A stretch of DNA of 64,000 nucleotides. Source: Curtobacterium herbarum (GTDB lineage: Bacteria > Actinomycetota > Actinomycetes > Actinomycetales > Microbacteriaceae). Below the pieces are notes generated by a model. The model had not been told where the DNA came from. It searched no databases and saw nothing but the letters and a program-made list of their open reading frames with translations. Shown here piece by piece: positions 51,368 through 59,836 of this stretch. The stretch is from contig NZ_JAFBBT010000001.1 of the NCBI RefSeq assembly GCF_016907335.1, positions 682,001 to 746,000 of the forward strand, given 5' to 3'. Within the stretch, counting starts at the first letter, position 1. Each line of letters begins with the position of its first letter. A program made the position numbers and the translations under genes.

Positions 51368-52107
51368 CCGGCCAGCTTGTTCTGCTCCGCCACGGACAGA
51401 GCACTGCGAACGCTGCCGGTACCTTCACCGGCTTGCGAGACGTCGCGCTGACCGAACAGGGCAGCGCCGAAGCGAATCGGGCTGGGTTGCTACTTCTGCA
51501 TGCCGGCATCCGACCGGACCTCGTGCTCACGTCGACGCTCGAGCGGGCGCTCCACACGGCGGAGCTCGTCACCGACGTCCTCGGACGTGATGCGCCGATC
51601 GAGTCGACGTGGCGGTTGAACGAGCGGAACTACGGCGCCCTCACCGGCATGTCCAAGCAGAATGCGCAAGCGGCGTTGGGGGCGGAGCAGTTCTTCGCTG
51701 TTCGTCGGACCCGCACGGGACGGCCACCACGCATGTCGATCCGCGCGTGGCTGGCGCTCCGGCGGACGCCGGCGCTTCGTGGACTGCCGTGGGCGGCACT
51801 TCGTCGAACCGAAACACTCTCCGACGTCATCCGCCGGGTCCAACCCGTCCTGTCGCACAGCATCACCCCGGCACTCCGCGACGGGCAGACAGTGCTCGTC
51901 GTCGCGCACGGCAACTCACTGCGGGCACTGTGTGCCTGCATGGACGGCCTAACTGACGGTGAGCTCGCGGACCTGAACCTCCCCACGGGCGAACCCCTGA
52001 TCTACCGGTTCGACGGCGACGGTGGGTTCTGTCCGCGGGGTGGGGAGTACCTGCATCCGGCAGCACGAGCAGCAGCGGCAGCGGTCGCTGCGGAAGGTGG
52101 AACATGA
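51364..52107 (+). CDS. Phosphoglycerate mutase-like histidine phosphatase (GpmA type)
   Basis: This 247-residue member of the histidine phosphatase superfamily has the phosphohistidine motif LVLLRHGQSTAN, then LNERNYGALTGMSK, close to the GpmA form, and second catalytic His in VVAHGNSLRALCACMDGLTD. Cofactor-dependent mutases interconvert 3- and 2-phosphoglycerate, supplying enolase, whose gene lies four genes on. The GTG at 51364 overlaps usp (GTGA). A plain phosphatase cannot be excluded because the middle is divergent (RTRTGRPPRMSIRAW). Confidence 0.75.
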   Translation: MTGQLVLLRHGQSTANAAGTFTGLRDVALTEQGSAEANRAGLLLLHAGIRPDLVLTSTLERALHTAELVTDVLGRDAPIESTWRLNERNYGALTGMSKQNAQAALGAEQFFAVRRTRTGRPPRMSIRAWLALRRTPALRGLPWAALRRTETLSDVIRRVQPVLSHSITPALRDGQTVLVVAHGNSLRALCACMDGLTDGELADLNLPTGEPLIYRFDGDGGFCPRGGEYLHPAARAAAAAVAAEGGT

Positions 52108-52607
52108 CCTCCCGAACGGACACGCAGCTGCCCGATGGGCAGCTCCCGCCCGACCCAGACATCGACGCCAACGACCCGGAACGTATCGACCGGCCAGTGC
52201 ATCTGCGGTGGCGGTACCTCGGTGTCGTCGCACTCGGCGGCGCCATCGGTACCGCCGCACGCGACGGACTCAGCACCGCGTTCCCCGCTCAGCAGGAGGT
52301 GTCCTGGGCGATCTTCTGGATCAACATCGCCGGCGCGCTCCTACTGGGTGTGCTGCTGGAACACCTCGCGCATCGCGGACCTGACGAGGGTCGCCGCCGG
52401 ACACTGCGCCTGCTTCTGGGAACCGGTGTCCTCGGCGGGTTCACCACCTACAGCACCCTCGCGACCAGCACCGCGGTGTTGTTCCTCGCTGGCCGCGGGT
52501 TGGCCGGCACCGGGTACGCGCTCCTGACGGTCCTCGCCGGCGCGATCGCCACCGGTAGCGGCCTCGCGATCGCGGGTTTGGTCCGACCGAACGGGGCCAC
52601 ATCATGA
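52104..52607 (+). CDS. crcB: Fluoride channel subunit CrcB/Fluc 1
   Basis: This 167-residue Fluc has a 35-residue polar N-terminal extension followed by four membrane helices with signatures [27 protein letters not shown] (pore Asn) and [15 protein letters not shown] (Phe/Thr pore track). It exports fluoride by channel action at the plasma membrane. Overlap with the mutase (ATGA) and with the second crcB (ATGA) means all are co-translated. Paired crcB genes usually form heterodimers. Confidence 0.92.
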   Translation: MTSRTDTQLPDGQLPPDPDIDANDPERIDRPVHLRWRYLGVVALGGAIGTAARDGLSTAFPAQQEVSWAIFWINIAGALLLGVLLEHLAHRGPDEGRRRTLRLLLGTGVLGGFTTYSTLATSTAVLFLAGRGLAGTGYALLTVLAGAIATGSGLAIAGLVRPNGATS

Positions 52608-52975
52608 GCGCCCTGGCCTTCCTCAGCGTCGCGGTCGCTGGCGGTGTCGGCGCGGCCGCACGGTTCTTCGTGGATGGTGCGATCAACCGGGGTCGGCAGT
52701 TCCGGCTCCCGGTCGGGACGCTGACGATCAACATCACCGGCTCGTTCCTGCTGGGCTTGATCACCGGCGCCGCCGGTCACCTCGGCGCCACCCCCGTCGC
52801 GGTGCTCGGAACAGGGCTCATGGGTGGCTACACCACGTTCAGCACCGCCAGCTTCGAGACCGTCCGCCTCGCACGCACTGGCCGCACCACCGCGGCTGCC
52901 GTGAACGGGCTCGGGATGCTCGTCGTCTCCGTCGCCGCAGCCGCCGGGGGCGTCACCCTCGGCACCCTCACTTGA
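52604..52975 (+). CDS. crcB: Fluoride channel subunit CrcB/Fluc 2
   Basis: This 123-residue Fluc has four helices and [31 protein letters not shown] and [15 protein letters not shown]. Unlike its neighbour it has no N-terminal extension. Sequence divergence between the two subunits suggests an antiparallel heterodimer with two fluoride paths. The ATG overlaps the first crcB stop. Confidence 0.92.
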   Translation: MSALAFLSVAVAGGVGAAARFFVDGAINRGRQFRLPVGTLTINITGSFLLGLITGAAGHLGATPVAVLGTGLMGGYTTFSTASFETVRLARTGRTTAAAVNGLGMLVVSVAAAAGGVTLGTLT

Positions 52976-53001
52976 CCATCCGACTGGGAGACGAACAGCT
53001 C

Positions 53002-53487
53002 ATGCACTTCGACATCACGATCGAGATCCCCCGCGGCAGCGGCAACAAGTACGAGGTCGACCACGCCACCGGACGGATCCGCCTGGACCGGGCGGTGTTC
53101 ACCAGCATGGTGTTCCCGCAGGACTACGGCTCGATCGACGACACTCTCGGCGATGACGGCGACCCCCTCGACGCGCTCGTGCTGCTGCCCCGGCCCACGT
53201 TCCCCGGCGTCGTCATCGACGTCCGCCCGGTCGGGATGCTCCGCATGGTCGACGAGAACGGCGGCGATGACAAGATCCTCACCGTCCCCGCCGGAGACGT
53301 CCGCTTCGACCACGTCCAGGACATCTCCGACGTCGCCGAGCCGGTCCTGGCGGAGATCGAGCACTTCTTCGCCCACTACAAGGAGATCGAGCACGGCAAG
53401 CACGTCACCACCAACGGGTGGGCGAACCGTGTCGACGCCGAAGCCATCATCCGCGCCGCACAGGAACGGTTCACCCCGCACCCCTGA
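53002..53487 (+). CDS. ppa: Inorganic pyrophosphatase (family I)
   Basis: This 161-residue hexameric-type soluble pyrophosphatase has [18 protein letters not shown] at the N-terminus, then [24 protein letters not shown] containing the metal-binding Asp cluster and signature [10 protein letters not shown], and [11 protein letters not shown] near the end. It hydrolyses pyrophosphate. Fluoride inhibits this family by replacing the attacking hydroxide, so a second copy here should raise tolerance. The ATG at 53002 matches the family N-terminus and follows GGGAG. It follows crcB2 by 26 nt. Confidence 0.93.
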   Translation: MHFDITIEIPRGSGNKYEVDHATGRIRLDRAVFTSMVFPQDYGSIDDTLGDDGDPLDALVLLPRPTFPGVVIDVRPVGMLRMVDENGGDDKILTVPAGDVRFDHVQDISDVAEPVLAEIEHFFAHYKEIEHGKHVTTNGWANRVDAEAIIRAAQERFTPHP

Positions 53488-53531
53488 CCGGCACCCGCGC
53501 ACCCGACACCATCCAGTGCGCGCCCTGAACC

Positions 53532-53594
53532 GCCGTGGGGAGGCAACTGGCGCCCAGTGATCGCCAGGAGGTCGTCCCTCCGCCTCCCCGCGGC
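53532..53594 (+). ncRNA. Three-way-junction RNA between ppa and eno
   Basis: A 13-bp closing stem (53532-53544 with 53582-53594, one G-U) encloses CTGGCG-loop-CGCCAG (53547-53567) and GAGG-TCGTC-CCTC (53568-53580), joined by at most two unpaired bases. It ends 38 nt before the eno start and has no T-tract, so it is not a typical terminator. It may be a regulatory leader, processing site or mRNA stabiliser. Confidence 0.5.
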
Positions 53595-53632
53595 CCACAC
53601 CCGCACGACCAACCCGAAAGGCGACAACCGCC

Positions 53633-54967
53633 GTGAACGACTACATCAGCAACGTCCACCACACCACCCACCATCAGGGCGAGTACGTGACCCACACCAG
53701 CCGCCCCGTCACCATCAGCAGCCTGCACGGCTCCCGGATCCTCGACTCCCGCGGCTACCCGACGATCCAGGTGCGTCTCGAGCTCGAGGACGGCACCGTC
53801 GTCACCGGTGACGCCCCCGCAGGCGCATCCACTGGCGCGCATGAGGCTGTCGAGCTTCGCGACGGCGGCAGCAGCTACGGCGGCCGCGACGTGAGCCAGG
53901 CACTGCACCTCATCACGACGGACGTCGCACCGATGATCACCGGCCAGTCGTGGACCTCGATCGGGCAGGCCGACGCCGCCCTCGCTGCCCTCGACGGCAC
54001 CCCGAACCACCGCCGGCTCGGCGCGAACAGTGTCGTCGCGACCTCGATCGCGATGGCACGCGCTCTCGCCGCCGCAGCGGAGCTGCCGCTCTGGCGTTGG
54101 ATCGCAGACGTCACCGGCAGCACGCCCCGCCTGCCCGTCCCGCACTTCAACGTGCTCAACGGCGGAGCGCACGCAGCGAACGCGCTCGACTTCCAGGAGT
54201 TCATGATCGCCCCGGTGAACGCCGAGACCATGACCGACGCGGTTCGGATCGGATCGGACGTCTACCACGCGCTGGCGGCACTGGTCCGGGAACGGTTCGG
54301 CAGTCTCGGTCTCGGGGACGAAGGCGGCTTCGCCCCGTCGATCGCCGCGCCCGAGGAGGCCCTCGACCTCCTCGTCGCCGCGATCAGTGCCGCCGGTTAC
54401 GAGCCCGGCGTGGACACCGTCGCGATCGCACTCGACCCGGCGGCGAACGAGTTCGCGCTCGGTGACGGTAGCTACCGGGTCGTGGACCGCCGGCTCGACC
54501 GCGCAGGCATGGTCGACTACTACCGCGACCTCATCAGCCGGTATCCGATCCGGAGCATCGAAGACGGCTTCTCCGAAGATGACCACGGCGGCTGGAAGGC
54601 GATGTCGTTCGCGCTCGGCGACATGCTCCAGATCGTCGGCGATGATCTCTACGTCACCGATCCGCAGCGCATCCGCGACGGTGGGAAGGACGGGCTCTCG
54701 AACGCGGCGCTCATCAAGCCGAACCAGATCGGCACCGTCTCCCAGACCCTCGACGCGATCGGCGTCGCACGCTCGCTCGGGATGCGGAGCATGGTGTCGC
54801 ACCGGTCCGGCGAGACCACCGACACGTTCATCGCGGACCTCGTCGTCGGCACCGGAACCGGACAGATCAAGTCCGGCGCACCCGCCCGCGGAGAACGCGT
54901 CGCCAAGTACAACCGGCTCACCGAGATCGCGGAGAACAATCCGGAGCTGCCCTACGGGCTGCGCTGA
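53633..54967 (+). CDS. eno: Enolase (second, transposon-borne copy)
   Basis: This 444-residue enolase has all catalytic residues in place: His180 (NGGAH), Glu230 (GDEGGF), metal ligands Asp268, Glu310 and Asp337, Lys362 (LIKPNQIG) and Lys413, plus SHRSGETTDTFIADL. It has about 25 extra N-terminal residues, and the usually invariant SRGNPT reads SRGYPT (Tyr42). Enolase is a classical fluoride target (fluorophosphate-Mg complex). This copy is too divergent to be the usual housekeeping enzyme. GTG start with AAAGG upstream. Its end overlaps the convergent LysR gene by 16 nt. Confidence 0.93.
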   Translation: MNDYISNVHHTTHHQGEYVTHTSRPVTISSLHGSRILDSRGYPTIQVRLELEDGTVVTGDAPAGASTGAHEAVELRDGGSSYGGRDVSQALHLITTDVAPMITGQSWTSIGQADAALAALDGTPNHRRLGANSVVATSIAMARALAAAAELPLWRWIADVTGSTPRLPVPHFNVLNGGAHAANALDFQEFMIAPVNAETMTDAVRIGSDVYHALAALVRERFGSLGLGDEGGFAPSIAAPEEALDLLVAAISAAGYEPGVDTVAIALDPAANEFALGDGSYRVVDRRLDRAGMVDYYRDLISRYPIRSIEDGFSEDDHGGWKAMSFALGDMLQIVGDDLYVTDPQRIRDGGKDGLSNAALIKPNQIGTVSQTLDAIGVARSLGMRSMVSHRSGETTDTFIADLVVGTGTGQIKSGAPARGERVAKYNRLTEIAENNPELPYGLR

Positions 54968-55884
54968 CCCCGACCGGTCACCTCGTGGGCGACGCGCAGG
55001 AAAGCAGAACCAGCTGGCTGAGGCTCTCCCGACCAGATCGCCCGCAACGGCCGGGCAAGTGGCGGCCCAGCGAGCGGGACCCGCACCAGCGACCCGTCGT
55101 TGATGTCGGCGGCGACCGTGCGAAGGCTCATCACCGCCGGTGCAATTCCAGCCTGCGCGTTCGCCCGGATGATGCTCGTGGTCTCCAGCACCGCGGCCGG
55201 AACCGACATGCTCAAACCGGCCTCCCTGAGCCATGCGGCGAGGGTCGCGCGAGTTCCGGAACCTTCTTCCCGCAGGAGCAGAGCCGTCGCCGCCAGGACC
55301 TCCGCAGTGATCCCGGTCGACCGAGCCCAGGGATGTTCCGGCGCAACGACGACCGCGAGCTCATCGTCCGCGATCACCTGCGCGGACACACCTGCCGCCG
55401 TCACCGGGGTCTCCGTGAACCCGAGGTTCGCGCCACCCGACTGCACGAGGTCCGTCACCGCGGCGGAGTTGCCCGCGATCAGGCGCACCCGCACGTCGGG
55501 TTCGCGGCGGCGGAATTCGAGCAGCCAGCCCGGCAGCAGCAGCTCCGCGATCGTCTGTGACGCTGCGACGACGAGCGAACCCGTGGGAGTCCGCAGCGCA
55601 GCCACTCCTGCTTCGAGGTGGCGAGACGCGTCGAGGACCGGTCCGGCCAGCCCGACGACGAGCCTGCCGGTCTCGGTCAGCACCGACCCCGTGGTCGAGC
55701 GGTGCACCAACAAGTGACCGACCATGCGCTCGGCGACCCGGATCCGAGCAGACACTGCCTGTTGCGTGACGCCGAGCGCTCCAGCGGCAGCGGAGAGGGA
55801 GCCGGTCTCGGCGACGCGTGCGAGCACGTCGAGTGTGTCGAGGTCGAGGGTTCGGTCCGTGAGTCGCCGTAGTGCCACAATCAT
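54952..55884 (-). CDS. LysR family transcriptional regulator
   Basis: This 310-residue protein has an N-terminal HTH LDVLARVAETGSLSAAAGALGVTQQAVSARIRVAE and an effector domain from residue 95 (GSLVVAASQTIAELLLPGWLLEFRRREP) similar to CysB/CbbR-type regulators. It is divergent from the TehA-like transporter. A 15-bp perfect palindrome covers its own ATG, and the shared spacer is 63 bp, so autorepression and control of the transporter are likely. The ligand is unknown. Confidence 0.88.
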   Translation of the reverse strand: MIVALRRLTDRTLDLDTLDVLARVAETGSLSAAAGALGVTQQAVSARIRVAERMVGHLLVHRSTTGSVLTETGRLVVGLAGPVLDASRHLEAGVAALRTPTGSLVVAASQTIAELLLPGWLLEFRRREPDVRVRLIAGNSAAVTDLVQSGGANLGFTETPVTAAGVSAQVIADDELAVVVAPEHPWARSTGITAEVLAATALLLREEGSGTRATLAAWLREAGLSMSVPAAVLETTSIIRANAQAGIAPAVMSLRTVAADINDGSLVRVPLAGPPLARPLRAIWSGEPQPAGSAFLRVAHEVTGRGQRSP

Positions 55885-55891
55885 TGATTGT
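55877..55891. promoter_or_regulatory. 15-bp perfect palindrome over the LysR start codon
   Basis: ACAATCA-T-TGATTGT. LysR binding here would block its own translation start region and transcription. TTGATTG half-sites fit LysR boxes. Confidence 0.55.
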
Positions 55892-55947
55892 GCCCTGCCA
55901 AGAGGTTCCGGGTACCGCCAGAGGCAGGATTCGCGCAGGCTTGGCCC

Positions 55948-57114
55948 ATGACAACGCTCCGCACGGACCCTGCACCCGCGAACGGTAGCCAGCTGCCCCA
56001 ACGGCCGCAGACGGCGTTGTTCCGTGACCTGGAGCGGCCAGGCCTGATCGTGTCGAATCTCACACCGAACTGGTTCGCGTCGATCATGGGCACGGGGATC
56101 GTCGCTGTCGCAGCTGCGTCACTGCCGCTGCAGTTCCCCGGGCTGCGCCTCGCGGCGACGGTCGTGTGGGCGATCGCCGCGGTGCTCCTCGTCGCCCTCA
56201 CGACCGCGACGGTGCTGCACTGGATCCGCTACCGGAGCACTGCAGCCGGGCACCAGCTCAACCCGGTGATCTCGCACTTCTACGGCGCACCACCGATGGC
56301 GTTCCTCACCGTCGGCGCCGGGACACTCCTGCTCGGCAAGGACTGGGTCGGCCTGCCCGCCGCCGTCACCATCGACTGGGTCCTGTGGACCATCGGCACC
56401 ATCGGAGGACTGCTCACGGCAGTGCTCGTGCCGTACCTGGCGTTCACCCGCCACGAGAACAAGCCCGACTCCGCGTTCGGCGGCTGGCTGATGCCGATCG
56501 TCCCGCCGATGGTGTCCGCCTCCACCGGTGCGCTCCTGCTGCCGTACGCCCCCGCCGGGCAGGCGCGGGAGACGCTGCTGTGGTCCTGCTACGGCTTCTT
56601 CGGCCTCAGCCTCATCACGTCGCTGGTCGTGATCACGCTGATCTGGAACCGTCTCGCGCAGCACAAGGTCGGGGCCGCCGGCATGGTCCCGACTCTGTGG
56701 ATCGTCCTCGGGCCGGTCGGACAGTCGATCACCGCGGTGAACCTCCTCGCATCGAACGCCCCCACCGTTGTCGATGCGAGTACCGCGCATGCCCTGCTGG
56801 TCGTGGCGCTGGTGTACGGGTTCGCGATGCTCGGCTTCGCGCTGCTGTGGACCGTCATCGCCCTCGCGATCACCATCCGCACTGCCCGCGAACACTTGCC
56901 GTTCAGCCTGACTTGGTGGTCCTTCACGTTCCCCGTCGGGACCTGCGTCACCGGCCTGAACGGGCTCGCCCTGCACTCAGGCCTGACCGTCGTTGCCGTC
57001 CTCGCCGTCATCTACTACGCCGGCCTCGTCGCCGCATGGATCACCGTTGCCCTTCGCACCTTTCACGGATCCGTCATCCGTGGCACCCTGCTGGCACCGC
57101 CACAGCCGGCATGA
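55948..57114 (+). CDS. TehA/SLAC1-type (TDT family) anion transporter
   Basis: This 388-residue protein with ten predicted helices starts ERPGLIVSNLTPNWFASIMGTGIVAVAAASLP, typical of TDT transporters, and contains HFYGAPPMAFLTVGAG and FSLTWWSFTFPVGTCVTGLNGLA. Relatives carry malate, sulfite or tellurite-linked anions, or form chloride/nitrate channels (SLAC1). In this cargo it may move fluoride or another small anion, which is an inference. Start ATG 55948; it overlaps the UDG-like gene by 4 nt. Confidence 0.83.
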   Translation: MTTLRTDPAPANGSQLPQRPQTALFRDLERPGLIVSNLTPNWFASIMGTGIVAVAAASLPLQFPGLRLAATVVWAIAAVLLVALTTATVLHWIRYRSTAAGHQLNPVISHFYGAPPMAFLTVGAGTLLLGKDWVGLPAAVTIDWVLWTIGTIGGLLTAVLVPYLAFTRHENKPDSAFGGWLMPIVPPMVSASTGALLLPYAPAGQARETLLWSCYGFFGLSLITSLVVITLIWNRLAQHKVGAAGMVPTLWIVLGPVGQSITAVNLLASNAPTVVDASTAHALLVVALVYGFAMLGFALLWTVIALAITIRTAREHLPFSLTWWSFTFPVGTCVTGLNGLALHSGLTVVAVLAVIYYAGLVAAWITVALRTFHGSVIRGTLLAPPQPA

Positions 57115-57683
57115 GTACCCCCGAGGAACTCGCTGACGTTCGATCGCTGAACGGTCTCGCGGAGACGTGGCGGACCGCGCCCGACGGCAGCCGACGGTTC
57201 GTCCCGAGCTTCGACCCACGATCCGGCGGCAGATTCAGCCGTGTCCTGGTCCTGATGCAGTCGCCTGGCCCCCAGACCATCGCCGCAGCGCACGCAGCGA
57301 TCTGCAGCGAGGACAACCCGGGCCCGACCGCGGCCGCGTTCCGAGCAGCCCGTATCGAGTCCGGACTCGCACGCGGCGAGTACGTCCGCTGGAACCTTGT
57401 CCCATGGGAACTGCCCGACCGCGTGCGACTCGAGGACATCGACGAGGGGCGGCATGCCCTCGCCACACTGCTCGCGGCCCTCCCCGCTCTCACTGCGATC
57501 GTCACGTACGGGGCCGTTGCCCTCGACGGCGTCATGCGACACTTCACCCTGGACGAGCACCCCCGACTCCTTCCGGTCATCGCAGCACCACATCCGTCTC
57601 CCGCCAACGGCCGCCACCGATCGGAACAACACCTCCGTTCCGTGCAAGCACTCCGGCTCGCCGCGCGAGCGCGGCAGACGTAA
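57111..57683 (+). CDS. Uracil-DNA glycosylase superfamily protein
   Basis: This 190-residue UDG-like domain has RVLVLMQSPGPQTIAAAH, SEDNPGPTAAAFRAARIESGL, YVRWNLVPWEL and a C-terminal VIAAPHPSPANG, which mirrors the His loop of family 4/5-like UDGs. Catalytic details differ from classic Ung, so activity is uncertain. The ATG overlaps the transporter stop (ATGA), so both are made together. It is the last cargo gene before the recombination region. Confidence 0.7.
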   Translation: MSTPEELADVRSLNGLAETWRTAPDGSRRFVPSFDPRSGGRFSRVLVLMQSPGPQTIAAAHAAICSEDNPGPTAAAFRAARIESGLARGEYVRWNLVPWELPDRVRLEDIDEGRHALATLLAALPALTAIVTYGAVALDGVMRHFTLDEHPRLLPVIAAPHPSPANGRHRSEQHLRSVQALRLAARARQT

Positions 57684-57823
57684 CAAATACGAACGATTCC
57701 GCTACAACTATCCGTACCGGCGCTCAGTCCGGGTGCGAGGCGCCGTGTCTTGTAGCGGAACCCAGTCCCAGAATCTACGTGCCGCCACTACCCCTCCTGG
57801 TCGAGTTTCGCTACGTTCTCTTC
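57684..57823. other. Candidate res recombination site
   Basis: TTCCGCTACAA (57697-57707) and TTGTAGCGGAA (57750-57760) form a perfect 11-bp inverted repeat, and a related TTTCGCTACGTT lies at 57806-57817. The position directly before a serine resolvase fits a res site with several subsites. TACGTT (57812-57817) also serves as a -10. Confidence 0.6.
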
Positions 57824-58426
57824 ATGGGTCACCTTCTCGGGTATGCGCGCGTGTCCACCACAGACCAGGACGCGTCGCTGCAGATCGACGCGCTCAACGC
57901 CGCTGGCTGCTACCGCGTGTTCGTCGACACCATGTCCGGGTCGCTCCAACACCGGCCCGAGCTCGACAAGCTCCTCGACCAGCTCCGCCCCGGCGACACT
58001 CTCGTCGTCTGGCGACTCGACCGGCTCGGCCGGTCCATCCGGCACCTCATCGATCAGCTGCACGCTCTCGCCGAGCGCGGCATCGGGTTCCGGTCCCTGC
58101 AGGAGACCATCGACACCACCTCGCCCGGCGGCCGGCTCGTGTTCCACGTCTTCGCCGCGTTGGCGGAGTTCGAACGGGACCTCATCAAGGAACGCACCAA
58201 CGCCGGCCTCGCCGCCGCTCGAGCCCGCGGCCGCACCGGCGGCCGACCATCTCGGCTCTCCGCGGACCAGGTGCGCACCGCACGCCGGCTCTACGAACAG
58301 CAGGACATGACCGTCGCGCAGATCGGCGACGTGCTCGGCGTTAGCCGCACCACCATCTACCGTGCACTCGCGAAGCACGCCGAGCCCGTCGCGGCGCGAC
58401 GAACCAAGCCTTCCCCAACGATGTAG
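57824..58426 (+). CDS. tnpR: Transposon resolvase (serine recombinase)
   Basis: This 200-residue resolvase has catalytic Ser11 in LLGYARVSTTDQD, VVWRLDRLGRSIRHL with catalytic Arg, the dimer helix AALAEFERDLIKERTNAGL and a C-terminal HTH (MTVAQIGDVLGVSRTTIYRAL). It should resolve cointegrates at the adjacent res region. The ATG is 6 nt after TACGTT. The transposase follows 6 bp downstream. Confidence 0.92.
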   Translation: MGHLLGYARVSTTDQDASLQIDALNAAGCYRVFVDTMSGSLQHRPELDKLLDQLRPGDTLVVWRLDRLGRSIRHLIDQLHALAERGIGFRSLQETIDTTSPGGRLVFHVFAALAEFERDLIKERTNAGLAAARARGRTGGRPSRLSADQVRTARRLYEQQDMTVAQIGDVLGVSRTTIYRALAKHAEPVAARRTKPSPTM

Positions 58427-58432
58427 CTGGCT

Positions 58433-59836
58433 ATGGACGCGAGCGAGCGGTGGGGCATCCTTCGACTGCACGTCGAGGACGCCATCCCGCTCGCCACCCT
58501 GGCCCGCACCACGGGCGTCGCTGAGCGCACCCTGCAACGCTGGTTGGCCCGCTACCGAACCGGCGGATACCCGGCTCTCGCCGACGGCACCCGCACCGAT
58601 CACGGCGCCCGACGGACGGCACCGGAACTGGTGCGCCTGATTGAGGGGCTCGCACTCACCAAGCCACGACCTTCGATCGCCACGATTCACCGCCAGGTCG
58701 ACAATTACTGCACCAAACGAGGTCTCTCAGCGCCGTCGTACTCCGTTGTGCGGTCGATCGTGAACGGGCTTGATCCCGGGATGGTGACGCTCGCGCTTGA
58801 GGGGCCCGCGTCATATCGGGACAAGCACGAACTGCTGCTCCGACGTCGTGCGGATCGCCCCAACGCGATCTGGCAGGCGGACCACACGATGCTCGATCTG
58901 CTCATCGTCGGACCCGACGGCAAGCCCGAACGGCCGTGGTTGACGGTGATCCTCGACGACTACTCCCGCGCGGTCTGCGGGTACATGGTGTTCCTCGGCG
59001 CCCCATCCGCCGCGAACACCGCGCTCGCGCTCCGGCAAGCGATCTGGCACAAGCCGGAACCGGACTGGCCTGTCTGCGGGATCCCAGACGTGCTCTACAC
59101 AGACCACGGGTCCGACTTCACCAGCCACCGAATCGGCGACACCGCCGCCGTGCTGCACCTCCGCATCATCCACTCGCAGGTCGCTCGCCCCCAGGGCCGC
59201 GGGAAGATCGAGCGGTTCTTCGGCACCATCAACACCGAGCTGCTCCCAACGCTCCCCGGCCACCTCGCACCCGGATCCTCGGCGCCGGCGCCGACGCCGG
59301 CGCTGGATCTCGCCGGTGTCGACAGTGCCATCAACACGTTCATCCGCCGCTACAACGCCCGCATCCACCGCGAGCTCCGGAAGAGCCCACTGGAAGCGTG
59401 GATCGCAGACGGGTGGCTGCCACGAATGCCGGACTCCCTCGAGCAGCTCGACGGGTTCCTGCTCACCGTCCCGACCACGCGTGTCGTGCAACGAGACGGC
59501 ATCCACTTCGAAGGGCTCCGCTACACCGCAACCACTCTCGCACCCTTCGTGGGCAGCACCGTCAGCGTCCGGTACGACCCCCGCGACGTCACCGAGATCC
59601 GTGTCTTTCACCGCGACGCGTTCCTGTGCACCGCGATCAGTACCGCGCATCAGACCGAGACCATCAGTCTCAAGCAGATCCAGGCCGCCCGGAACGCGCA
59701 ACGAAGAGCCCTGCGCGGGCAGATCCGCGAACGCATCGCGATCGTCCGCCCCACACCCGATGATCACACCCCACCAGCACCCGCACCGGCACCGGATCAA
59801 CCGCGACTGATGACCTACGAGGAGGACCGGTCATGA
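58433..59836 (+). CDS. tniA: DD35E transposase (TniA/Tn552 p480 type)
   Basis: This 467-residue transposase has an N-terminal HTH (IPLATLARTTGVAERTLQRWLARY), a second DNA-binding segment, and the catalytic triad Asp150 (WQADHT), Asp224 (YTDHGSDF) and Glu260 (GRGKIERFF) with exactly 35 residues between the last two. A Mu-type C-terminal beta domain follows. It is the size of Tn552 p480. Its stop overlaps the ATPase start, as in Tn552 and Tn5053. Confidence 0.93.
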   Translation: MDASERWGILRLHVEDAIPLATLARTTGVAERTLQRWLARYRTGGYPALADGTRTDHGARRTAPELVRLIEGLALTKPRPSIATIHRQVDNYCTKRGLSAPSYSVVRSIVNGLDPGMVTLALEGPASYRDKHELLLRRRADRPNAIWQADHTMLDLLIVGPDGKPERPWLTVILDDYSRAVCGYMVFLGAPSAANTALALRQAIWHKPEPDWPVCGIPDVLYTDHGSDFTSHRIGDTAAVLHLRIIHSQVARPQGRGKIERFFGTINTELLPTLPGHLAPGSSAPAPTPALDLAGVDSAINTFIRRYNARIHRELRKSPLEAWIADGWLPRMPDSLEQLDGFLLTVPTTRVVQRDGIHFEGLRYTATTLAPFVGSTVSVRYDPRDVTEIRVFHRDAFLCTAISTAHQTETISLKQIQAARNAQRRALRGQIRERIAIVRPTPDDHTPPAPAPAPDQPRLMTYEEDRS

